A stretch of 8,096 bases of DNA from Actinomycetes bacterium (GTDB lineage: Bacteria; Actinomycetota; Actinomycetes; Propionibacteriales; Propionibacteriaceae): NCBI GenBank assembly GCA_023432725.1, contig JAEYUH010000075.1:1-8096 (forward strand), read 5' to 3'. Shown one piece after another: positions 1 through 5,037 of the stretch (position 1 is its first letter; each line of letters opens with the position of its first letter). Position numbers and translations under genes: made by a program. The notes beneath the pieces were generated by a model, which made no database searches, had not been told where the DNA came from, and saw only the letters and a list, made by a program, of their open reading frames with translations.

Positions 1-54
1 CAGCGGCAGCCACGGCGGGGTCACGATGTCCGAGCCGAGATCGAGCAGCACCAT
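1..54 (-). CDS. Partial small protein downstream of mca (N-terminus only)
   Basis: Only the first 18 codons lie in the window; the gene continues past base 1. The ATG (complement of 52-54) opens a frame starting MVLLDLGSDIVTPPWLPL, with no stop before the edge. It begins 10 bases after the mca TAA, and an AAGG/AGG-rich stretch overlaps that stop, so translational coupling to mca is likely. In M. tuberculosis mca (Rv1082) is followed by Rv1083, a small protein with one predicted membrane segment; this gene has the same position and a hydrophobic N-terminus. That link rests on position, because too little sequence is visible to test homology. The start is supported by spacing; the function is unknown. 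Confidence 0.5.
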   Translation of the reverse strand, partial: MVLLDLGSDIVTPPWLPL

Positions 55-64
55 GCCTGCGACC

Positions 65-949
65 TTACGCCCCGTCCCGCAACCCGGCGAACAGGTCCGA
101 CTCGGGGATCGAGGTGGGCACCACCGAGCGGGCGAGCTGGAAGTCCTCGGTGGGCCAGCCGGCCCGCTCCACCTCGACGGGGACGGCGAACCAGAAGCTG
201 TCCGGGTCGATCTGGCTGGCGTGGGCCAGCAGCGCCGCGTTGCGCACCTCGAAGTAGTCGGCGGCGGGGATGAACGTGGTCGGCTGGGCGGTGGCGTCCG
301 CGTCCTGCGATGACTGGGCGAGCCGGTGGGCGTAGGGACGGCCGAGCCCCGCTGCGTGCATAGCCTCGTCCAGGGCGGCGTAACGGCCGCGGTGGAAGCC
401 CATCTGGTAGTAGACCTTCGAGACCTGCCACGGCTCGCCGTGCTCGGGCCACAGGTCGGGGTTCGCGGCCACGTCGACGGCAGCCATCGCCACCGTGTGG
501 CACATGACGTGGTCGGGGTGCGGGTAGCCGCCCCGCTCGTCGTAGGTGGTCAGGACGTGGGGCCGGAACTCGCGGATCACCCGCGCCAGTCGGCCGGCGG
601 CCTCGTCCACCGGCGCCAGGGCGAAGGCGTCGGGATGGCTGGGCTGCCAGTCCTCGCCCTCGGGGAAGCCGGAGTCGCGGTAACCGAGCCAGACATGCTC
701 GATGCCGAGGATCGCGGCGGCGGCGGCCATCTCTTCGCGACGCAGTTGTGGCATCCGCTCCCAGTTCTGCGGGGTGTCCAGCCGAGGATTCAGGATCGAG
801 CCCTCCTCCCCTCCGGTGCAGCTGACCACCCTCACACGGGCACCGCGCGCCACGTAGTAGGCGGTGGTGGCCGCGCCCTTGGACGACTCGTCGTCGGGAT
901 GGGCGTGGACGTGGAGCAGCCGAAGTCCGGCGTCTGGCTTGTCCGACAT
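65..949 (-). CDS. mca: Mycothiol S-conjugate amidase
   Basis: A 294-residue cytosolic zinc amidase of the LmbE/PIG-L family. It cleaves mycothiol S-conjugates to a mercapturic acid, which is exported, and GlcN-Ins, which is recycled to mycothiol, so it serves electrophile and antibiotic detoxification. The N-terminal HAHPDDES motif gives the zinc ligands H17 and D20 and the general base D19. GGYPHPDH at 141-147 supplies the third ligand H147 and the catalytic H144. These numbers coincide with H144/H147 of MshB. DESSKG (lysine 24 after the metal motif), TYDERGGYPHPDH and the WPTEDFQLARS tail fit Mca better than the deacetylase MshB. The start is the ATG at 949, with GGAGA at 959-963 nine bases upstream; an in-frame ATG at 958 abuts that site and is too close. 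It is divergent from the DUF4307 gene and followed by a coupled small gene. Confidence 0.95.
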   Translation of the reverse strand: MSDKPDAGLRLLHVHAHPDDESSKGAATTAYYVARGARVRVVSCTGGEEGSILNPRLDTPQNWERMPQLRREEMAAAAAILGIEHVWLGYRDSGFPEGEDWQPSHPDAFALAPVDEAAGRLARVIREFRPHVLTTYDERGGYPHPDHVMCHTVAMAAVDVAANPDLWPEHGEPWQVSKVYYQMGFHRGRYAALDEAMHAAGLGRPYAHRLAQSSQDADATAQPTTFIPAADYFEVRNAALLAHASQIDPDSFWFAVPVEVERAGWPTEDFQLARSVVPTSIPESDLFAGLRDGA

Positions 950-958
950 GCGCCCCAT

Positions 959-963
959 TCTCC
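959..963 (-). promoter_or_regulatory. Ribosome binding site of mca
   Basis: GGAGA on the minus strand, nine bases before the ATG at 949. It decides between two in-frame ATGs, since the other (958) begins directly after it. Confidence 0.6.
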
Positions 964-1059
964 GGCGAAGCGCCCACCCTGGCCAAGCCGGTCCACAGTG
1001 CCTGTCGACACGACGCCGGGCGACGACCCTCCGGTTCGGCGGCCGGGCGCCCGGTGGGC

Positions 1060-1065
1060 TTGAAT
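1060..1065 (+). promoter_or_regulatory. Possible leaderless -10 element of the DUF4307 gene
   Basis: TTGAAT ends six bases before the ATG at 1072. Its second base is T rather than the usual A, and no clear -35 is seen. It is proposed mainly because the spacing matches the better -10 elements before greA, ung and the beta-repeat gene, and because the only purine-rich stretch (GGAG, 1066-1069) is two bases from the ATG, too close for a ribosome binding site. Confidence 0.3.
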
Positions 1066-1071
1066 GGAGCC

Positions 1072-1470
1072 ATGGATCCCGAGGTCGCCGCCCGGCTCGC
1101 CCGCCGCTACCCCGTCCGGCGCCCACTGCTCGACTGGCGGGTGCTGGCGGTGGTCTGTGCGCTCCTCGCCCTGGTCTGGACCGGCTGGGTGGCCCTCGAC
1201 GGCGCAACGCCACCGGTGGCCGCCCGGGTCGACGCCTTCCAGATCACCTCCGACACCGAGGTGGAGGTCACGCTGACCCTTGAGCGGGAGGACCCGCAAC
1301 GGGCGGCCACCTGCCTGTTGTACGTGCAGGCGGTGAGCTACGAGCGGGTCGGAGAGCTGCTCGTCGAGGTGCCGGCGGACGGCGAGCGGGTGACCCGGCA
1401 GGTGCTCACCGTCCGCACCTTCAAGCGCGGCACCAGCGCCGCCCTGGAGGGCTGCCGGGCGGTCCGGTGA
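1072..1470 (+). CDS. DUF4307 single-pass membrane protein
   Basis: A 132-residue protein with a basic N-terminal tail (residues 1-20, arginine-rich), one membrane segment at about 23-42 (VLAVVCALLALVWTGWVAL) and a C-terminal beta-rich domain that the positive-inside rule places outside. The domain pattern DAFQITSDTEVEV, EREDPQRAATC, then VGELLVEVP fits the DUF4307 family, found beside mca and greA in actinobacteria (Rv1081c in M. tuberculosis). C81 and C128 are the only cysteines outside the membrane segment and could pair, which is an inference. No biochemical function is known to me. The start at 1072 keeps the usual short tail before the membrane helix; a GTG at 1054 in frame would add MGLNGA without a ribosome binding site. 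The gene is divergent from mca and 33 bases before greA. Confidence 0.85.
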   Translation: MDPEVAARLARRYPVRRPLLDWRVLAVVCALLALVWTGWVALDGATPPVAARVDAFQITSDTEVEVTLTLEREDPQRAATCLLYVQAVSYERVGELLVEVPADGERVTRQVLTVRTFKRGTSAALEGCRAVR

Positions 1471-1491
1471 GGCAGGCCCGGCGGGATCGGC

Positions 1492-1497
1492 TAGGCT
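1492..1497 (+). promoter_or_regulatory. -10 element of a leaderless greA promoter
   Basis: TAGGCT fits the actinobacterial TANNNT -10 consensus and ends six bases before the greA ATG at 1504, so transcription should begin at or next to the A of the ATG. No ribosome binding site is seen in the 33-base gap. No convincing -35 is visible near 1468-1474, which overlaps the end of the DUF4307 gene. Confidence 0.65.
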
Positions 1498-1503
1498 CGT
1501 TCG

Positions 1504-2013
1504 ATGGTTGACGAGCACCTCACGACGACCTGGCTCACCCAGGACGCCTACGACAAACTGACCGCCGAACTGGACCACCTCAAGCGGGAGGGACGCCAGT
1601 TGGTGGCGGCCAAGATCGCCCGCGCGCGCGAAGAGGGCGACCTCTCCGAGAACGGCGGCTACCATGCCGCCCGCGAGGAGCAGGGCCACCAGGAGGCGCG
1701 CATCCGTCAGCTCACCGCCATTCTCGAGAACGCCCATGTCGGCGAGCCGCCGGCGGGTGCCGCGCGGGTCACCCCCGGCACCCTTGTCACCGTCTACTTC
1801 GATGGCGACGAGGACGACGACGACACCTTCCTGCTCGGCTCCCGCGAGCTGATGGGCCTGGACGACTCGGTCGACATCGAGGTGTACTCCCCGCAGTCCC
1901 CGCTGGGCGGCGCGGTACTGGGGGCCGGGCCGGGTGACACGGTCAGCTATGAGGCGCCGAACGGCACCTCCATCCAGGTGACCGTCGTTTCGTTCGAGCC
2001 GTTCGGCGGCTGA
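1504..2013 (+). CDS. greA: Transcription elongation factor GreA
   Basis: A 169-residue cytosolic factor that enters the secondary channel of RNA polymerase and stimulates cleavage of the 3' RNA end in backtracked complexes. The N-terminal coiled coil spans about 12-80. Its tip carries REEGDLSENGGYHAAREEQG (43-61), with the two conserved acidic residues D46 and E49 that help hold the catalytic magnesium in GreA proteins. The C-terminal FKBP-like domain is about 84-169 and includes the family motif SPLGGAVLGAGPGDTVSYE (132-150). Length is normal for actinobacterial GreA (about 160-170). An acidic run DGDEDDDD at 100-107 lies between two strands of the C-terminal domain, where the M. tuberculosis protein, from memory, has a shorter acidic stretch. 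The start is set by the leaderless -10. The crotonase gene follows after 35 bases. Confidence 0.97.
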   Translation: MVDEHLTTTWLTQDAYDKLTAELDHLKREGRQLVAAKIARAREEGDLSENGGYHAAREEQGHQEARIRQLTAILENAHVGEPPAGAARVTPGTLVTVYFDGDEDDDDTFLLGSRELMGLDDSVDIEVYSPQSPLGGAVLGAGPGDTVSYEAPNGTSIQVTVVSFEPFGG

Positions 2014-2023
2014 GCCTCAGATC

Positions 2024-2036
2024 GGCCGCTGCGGCC
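2024..2036. repeat. Palindrome GGCCGC-T-GCGGCC before the crotonase gene
   Basis: A perfect 13-base inverted repeat lies in the 35-base gap between greA and the crotonase gene and directly abuts the AGGAGG ribosome binding site. It could form a small GC-rich hairpin in the mRNA or be a protein binding site. There is no U-run, so it is not a standard intrinsic terminator. In GC-rich DNA a repeat this short can be chance. Confidence 0.4.
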
Positions 2037-2042
2037 AGGAGG
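2037..2042 (+). promoter_or_regulatory. Strong ribosome binding site of the crotonase gene
   Basis: AGGAGG, six bases before the ATG at 2049, is the strongest Shine-Dalgarno match in the window. It contrasts with the leaderless genes and fits an internal cistron of a greA-crotonase-dehydrogenase transcript. Confidence 0.75.
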
Positions 2043-2048
2043 AGAGAG

Positions 2049-2822
2049 ATGAGCCACGTCGAGTACGCCCTGGCCGACCACGTCGCCACCGTGACCATCA
2101 ACCGGCCGGAGACTCTCAACGCGCTCAGCGGCGAGGTGCTGCGCGACCTCGCCGCGGCCCTTGACCGGGTGATCGGCGACGGCGCCCGCGCGGTGGTGAT
2201 CACCGGCTCGGGCCGCGCCTTCGTGGCGGGCGCCGACGTCGCGGCGATGGCGACCATGACCCGCGCCGAGGCGAAGGCGTTCAGCGAGCTGGGCAACGGT
2301 GTCTTCCGCACCCTGGAGACCCTCCCGGTTCCCTCGATAGCGGCGGTGAACGGGTATGCGCTGGGCGGCGGGTGCGAACTCGCGCTCGCCTGCGACATCC
2401 GACTCGCCGGCGCGGCGGCCGTCTTCGCCCAGCCGGAGGTGGGCCTCGGGATCCCGCCGGGCTTCGGCGGCACCCAGCGGCTGGCCAGATTGGTGGGTCA
2501 GGGGATCGCGCGGGAGCTGCTGTACACCGGTCGGCGCGTGGACGCCGCCCGCGCATTGGAGATCGGGCTGGTGAACGCCGTCCACCCCACCGACGAGCTG
2601 CTGTCGGCAGCCACCGGCCTGGCCGCGGAGATCGCCCGGCAGGCGCCGCTGGCAGTCGCCGCAGCCAAGACCGCGCTCACCCTCGGCATCCACGCCGACC
2701 TCGACACTGCGATCGCCATCGAGGCCGCGCAGTTCGCGTCCTGCTTCGAGAGCGAGGACCAGCGCGAGGGGATGGCGGCGTTCGTCGAGAAGCGCAAGCC
2801 GACCGGGTTCACCGGCCGGTGA
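2049..2822 (+). CDS. Enoyl-CoA hydratase, crotonase family
   Basis: A 257-residue cytosolic enzyme that adds water reversibly to 2-enoyl-CoA, giving (S)-3-hydroxyacyl-CoA. The fold signature is complete: INRPETLNALS (18-27), the CoA/oxyanion segment GRAFVAGADVAAM (55-67), and NGYALGGGCELALACDI (101-117). E110 and E130 (AQPEVGLGIPPGFGGTQRL) match the two catalytic glutamates of rat mitochondrial hydratase (E144, E164), so this should be an active hydratase rather than an isomerase or a degenerate member. The C-terminal SEDQREGMAAFVEKRKPTGFTG is typical of short-chain crotonases. The next gene, 13 bases on, encodes the following enzyme of the same route; the pair resembles clostridial crt-hbd, suggesting C4 substrates. 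Chain-length preference and direction (beta-oxidation or synthesis) cannot be read from the sequence. Read-through from greA is the simplest source of transcript, since no clear promoter is seen in the gap. Confidence 0.93.
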   Translation: MSHVEYALADHVATVTINRPETLNALSGEVLRDLAAALDRVIGDGARAVVITGSGRAFVAGADVAAMATMTRAEAKAFSELGNGVFRTLETLPVPSIAAVNGYALGGGCELALACDIRLAGAAAVFAQPEVGLGIPPGFGGTQRLARLVGQGIARELLYTGRRVDAARALEIGLVNAVHPTDELLSAATGLAAEIARQAPLAVAAAKTALTLGIHADLDTAIAIEAAQFASCFESEDQREGMAAFVEKRKPTGFTGR

Positions 2823-2823
2823 C

Positions 2824-2830
2824 AAGGGGG
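2824..2830 (+). promoter_or_regulatory. Ribosome binding site of the 3-hydroxyacyl-CoA dehydrogenase gene
   Basis: AAGGGGG, five bases before the ATG at 2836 and one base after the crotonase TGA. It supports independent initiation within one operon. Confidence 0.6.
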
Positions 2831-2835
2831 TAGGC

Positions 2836-3672
2836 ATGCTGGTCGCCGTGGTGGGCGCCGGGACCATGGGCGCAGGAATCGCCGAGGTCTTCGCGCGGGT
2901 GCCGGGGTTCGAGGTGAAGCTCGCCGACGCCACGCCGGAGCTCGCCGAGCGGGGGCTGGCGCGGATCCGCGCCGGGCTGGAACGGCAGGTGGCCAGGGAA
3001 AGGATCACCGCCGACCAGGCCGCTGAGATCCTCGACCGCCTCACCACAGCCACCCCTGCCGACCTCGGCGACCGTGACCTGGTCGTCGAGGCGATCTACG
3101 AGAACCTGGCAGCCAAGAAGGAGCTGTTCGCCCGGCTCGACGCGATCATCGGCCCGGACGCGCTGCTGGCGTCCAATACCTCGTCACTGTCGATCACCGA
3201 ACTCGCCAACGGCCTCACCCACCCCCTGATCGGGATGCACTTCTTCAACCCCGCGCCGGTGATGCAGCTGGTGGAGATCGTGCCGGGCGCCGCGACACCC
3301 CCCGAGCTCGTCGACCGGGTGCGGGAGCTGGCCGATCAACTGGGCAAGACGCCGGTGGTCGCCAACGAGGCGCCGGGCTTCATCGTGAACCGGATCCTCG
3401 TCCCGATGATCGGCGAGGCCGTCGCCGTGCTGGCCGAGGGGACGGCGTCCGCCGCCGACATCGACACCGCGATGCGGCTGGGAGCCAACCACCCGATGGG
3501 GCCGCTGGCGCTGGCGGACCTGATCGGGCTGGACGTGGTGCTGGCAATCGCCGAGATCCTGCAGGCCGAGACCGGGGATCCCCGCCACCGGCCGCACCCG
3601 CTGCTGCGCAAGTACGTCAGGGCGGGCTGGCTGGGGCGCAAGACCGGCCGCGGGTTCCACAGCTACGACTGA
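2836..3672 (+). CDS. NAD-dependent 3-hydroxybutyryl-CoA dehydrogenase
   Basis: A 278-residue cytosolic dehydrogenase that interconverts (S)-3-hydroxyacyl-CoA and 3-ketoacyl-CoA. The Rossmann domain starts with VVGAGTMGAGIA (5-16). D31, ending the second strand (EVKLAD), should bind the adenine ribose and favours NAD over NADP. SNTSSLSI (113-120), GMHFFNPAPVMQLVEIV (133-149) and PGFIVNRILVP (180-190) are the active-site blocks. S116, H135, E147 and N185 keep the exact spacing of human S137, H158, E170 and N208, so the His-Glu pair is intact. The C-terminal helical domain includes GANHPMGPLALADLIGLD and ends GWLGRKTGRGFHSYD. Length equals the short stand-alone Hbd type (about 280), not the fused multifunctional enzyme. 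It follows the crotonase gene by 13 bases. The hbd-like name is favoured by this pairing; other short-chain substrates are possible. Confidence 0.93.
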   Translation: MLVAVVGAGTMGAGIAEVFARVPGFEVKLADATPELAERGLARIRAGLERQVARERITADQAAEILDRLTTATPADLGDRDLVVEAIYENLAAKKELFARLDAIIGPDALLASNTSSLSITELANGLTHPLIGMHFFNPAPVMQLVEIVPGAATPPELVDRVRELADQLGKTPVVANEAPGFIVNRILVPMIGEAVAVLAEGTASAADIDTAMRLGANHPMGPLALADLIGLDVVLAIAEILQAETGDPRHRPHPLLRKYVRAGWLGRKTGRGFHSYD

Positions 3673-3683
3673 GGCCGGTCACC

Positions 3684-3696
3684 CGCGCTCGGCGCG
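3684..3696. terminator. Possible short hairpin between convergent genes
   Basis: CGCGC-TCG-GCGCG forms a five-pair, all-GC stem in the 25 bases between the convergent stops of the dehydrogenase (3672) and the DUF2089 gene (3698). It may end transcription from both sides, but neither strand has a U-run, and short GC repeats are common by chance here. Confidence 0.3.
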
Positions 3697-3697
3697 C

Positions 3698-4084
3698 TCA
3701 GTCGTGCAGCGCACCCAGCAGAACGGCGGCCTCGGTCGGGGACAGCGCTCCGCTGGCGACCTCTGCCAGCACCTGGTCGCGGGTCAGCACCGGCGGGGTG
3801 TCGGCGTCGCCGGCCAGTCCGAGCTTCACCAGCAGCTGGGTGAACCGGGCCCGCGCCGTCGGGTAGGAGACGCCGAGGTGCTTCTCTACCTCACGCAGGT
3901 TCCCGCGAGAGGCGAGGAAGACCTTCAGCAGTTCGGTCTCCCGTTCGTCGAGGGCACAGAACTCGCAGCTGGCGAAGTTGCCGGCCAGCTCGGTGCCGCA
4001 GCCGTGGCAGCCCAGCCGGGTGGTGACCAGCTCACCGCCGCAGACCGGGCACTCCGCGGGCGGCCGGTAGCCGTCCGTGCTCAC
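3698..4084 (-). CDS. DUF2089 zinc-ribbon / HTH putative regulator
   Basis: A 128-residue cytosolic protein with three visible parts. Residues 12-29 form a zinc ribbon (CPVCG ... CHGCG; C12, C15, C26, C29). Residues 60-85 form a helix-turn-helix typical of DUF2089 (RGNLREVEKHLGVSYPTARA). Residues 103-126 form a SHOCT-like helical hairpin (VLAEVASGALSPTEAAVLL). A further CxxC (C40, C43, in SCEFCALDE) lies between ribbon and HTH; I believe many DUF2089 members lack it, so a second metal or redox site is possible. The GTG start at 4084 overlaps the upstream TGA as GTGA, with GGAG (4090-4093) five bases before it, so translation is coupled to the beta-repeat gene. An ATG 27 bases upstream would also be in frame but lacks this support. 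Probably a DNA-binding regulator, perhaps of its own operon; the target is unproven. Confidence 0.85.
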   Translation of the reverse strand: MSTDGYRPPAECPVCGGELVTTRLGCHGCGTELAGNFASCEFCALDERETELLKVFLASRGNLREVEKHLGVSYPTARARFTQLLVKLGLAGDADTPPVLTRDQVLAEVASGALSPTEAAVLLGALHD

Positions 4085-4965
4085 CGCAGCTCCGCCTTGA
4101 TGTTGGCCCACCCCATCACGACGCCGACATCGAGTCGGGCCGAGCCGTTGCCGAGCACGATCTCGTCGAGGCTCTGGTTGCCCGGCCAGGTGATCTTGCC
4201 CAGCTGGGCGTCGCCCCGCACGGTCACGTTGGAGCGGTCGTCGAGCTCGATGGTGAGCTGGCCGGACTCCACCCGCACCCGGGAGCGGCCGGTCGCGATC
4301 GACCCCTTGATGGTGGCCGAGCCGGCCTGCACCAGCACGTCGTCGGCCTCGGCGACACCGGTGAGCTCGGCTCCGCCGGCGGTCAGCCTGACCTTGCCGA
4401 GGTACGGGATGTCGGTACAGGTGAGGCTGCCGGCGGTCACCTCGACGTCGACGAGGATGCTGGGGTTGATCCGCAGGTACAGCTCCTTGCCGAGCCCAAG
4501 GGCGCGCAGCTCGTCCAGGTTGCGCGGCGGGCGCAGGATGCTGAAGCCGTCCAGGCTCGGGCCGAGCTCGCCGTCGCTGGAGACCTCGAGCACCGACCCG
4601 TTGCGCCGCAGCACGTGGGGGCCTTCGGCCGAAGCGGTCGCGACCGATCGGTCGCCGACGATCCGCACCCGACGCCCGACCGCGTGGACGGTGATCCGGT
4701 CGACCCCCTTGGAGCCGGCGGCCCGGCGATGGCTGGCCGGGGCCTCCTCGTCCTGGGGGGTGAAGACCTCGCGCGCGTAGGGCGAGTACTGGCGGCGACC
4801 GGCTTCGTTGTCCTCGCCCAGTTCCTCGTTGGTCGGCTCGGTGGTGCTCTCCGGCTCGGCGCTGGTCTGGGCTTTCAGGGCATCGATCCGGCGGGCCGCC
4901 TCGGCGGCGTCGATCCGTCCGGCCGCGAGATCGGCGAGGATCGGGCCAAGATCAGGTGTGCTCAT
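4081..4965 (-). CDS. DUF4097-like beta-repeat protein with N-terminal SHOCT-like motif
   Basis: A 294-residue protein of unknown function. Residues 8-30 (ILADLAAGRIDAAEAARRI and onward) form a short helical hairpin of the SHOCT-like kind. Residues 33-85 are an acidic, Glu/Ser/Thr-rich linker that looks disordered. From about 88 to 294 there is a run of short beta strands with glycine/asparagine turns and alternating hydrophobic residues (ITVHAVGRRVRIVG, VDVEVTAGSLTCTD, VRLTAGGAELTG, VLVQAGSATIKG, VRVESGQLTIEL). This resembles the DUF4097/putative adhesin beta-helix. No signal peptide or membrane segment is seen, so it is probably cytoplasmic despite the adhesin name. Bacillus YvlB-type proteins, from memory, have the same SHOCT-plus-DUF4097 layout. 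The ATG at 4965 is set by the leaderless -10. Its stop overlaps the start of the DUF2089 regulator, with which it probably works. Confidence 0.75.
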   Translation of the reverse strand: MSTPDLGPILADLAAGRIDAAEAARRIDALKAQTSAEPESTTEPTNEELGEDNEAGRRQYSPYAREVFTPQDEEAPASHRRAAGSKGVDRITVHAVGRRVRIVGDRSVATASAEGPHVLRRNGSVLEVSSDGELGPSLDGFSILRPPRNLDELRALGLGKELYLRINPSILVDVEVTAGSLTCTDIPYLGKVRLTAGGAELTGVAEADDVLVQAGSATIKGSIATGRSRVRVESGQLTIELDDRSNVTVRGDAQLGKITWPGNQSLDEIVLGNGSARLDVGVVMGWANIKAELR

Positions 4966-4971
4966 GCCTCA

Positions 4972-4977
4972 AAGGTA
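4972..4977 (-). promoter_or_regulatory. Leaderless -10 element of the beta-repeat / DUF2089 operon
   Basis: TACCTT on the minus strand (4977 down to 4972) fits TANNNT and ends six bases before the ATG at 4965. A weak -35, TTTCCA (4999 down to 4994), lies at 16-base spacing and is itself one arm of the adjacent palindrome. Confidence 0.6.
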
Positions 4978-4984
4978 CGCCGGT

Positions 4985-4999
4985 TTTCCAGAATGGAAA
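4985..4999. promoter_or_regulatory. Candidate operator: palindrome TTTCCA-GAA-TGGAAA
   Basis: A perfect inverted repeat with six-base arms and a three-base centre. It is strikingly AT-rich for this DNA. It covers about -20 to -34 relative to the predicted leaderless start at 4965, so it overlaps the -35 region and spacer. A bound dimer there would block RNA polymerase. The obvious candidate ligand is the HTH protein encoded second in the operon, which is an inference. Confidence 0.5.
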
Positions 5000-5015
5000 G
5001 GTCCGCTTGCTACTT

Positions 5016-5036
5016 TCACCTCAGATTCAGGGGTGA
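5016..5036. repeat. Imperfect inverted repeat between the permease and beta-repeat genes
   Basis: TCACC and GGTGA, five perfect outer pairs, flank an interior that pairs only partly over 21 bases, just after the permease stop (5038). It may be a weak terminator for the permease or an upstream binding site at about -51 to -71 of the next operon. No U-run follows on the minus strand. Confidence 0.35.
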
Positions 5037-5037
5037 G

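Noticed and set aside
65..949. Assignment of the amidase as MshB (GlcNAc-Ins deacetylase)
   Set aside because: The paralogue shares the zinc motifs, but DESSKG, the TYDERGGYPHPDH context, the C-terminal WPTEDFQLARS and the DUF4307-greA neighbourhood fit Mca better.
1054..1071. GTG start for the DUF4307 gene at 1054
   Set aside because: There is no ribosome binding site before it and it adds only six residues. The ATG at 1072 fits the leaderless spacing and family length better.
21..1073. Minus-strand open frame of 350 codons overlapping mca in another frame
   Set aside because: The translation is Arg/Pro/Gly-rich without domain features, while mca in the adjacent frame has a complete active site.
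950..1213. 88-residue N-terminal extension of mca
   Set aside because: It would overlap the divergent DUF4307 gene, consists of Arg/Pro-rich residues, and family members begin a few residues before the HAHPDDE motif.
4085..4111. ATG start of the DUF2089 gene at 4111
   Set aside because: It would overlap the upstream gene by 31 bases and lacks a clear ribosome site. The GTG at 4084 has GGAG at five bases and makes the common GTGA overlap.
4081..4965. Beta-repeat protein as a surface adhesin
   Set aside because: No signal peptide, anchor or membrane segment is present, and the N-terminus is a cytosolic-type helical motif. The family's adhesin name is structural only.
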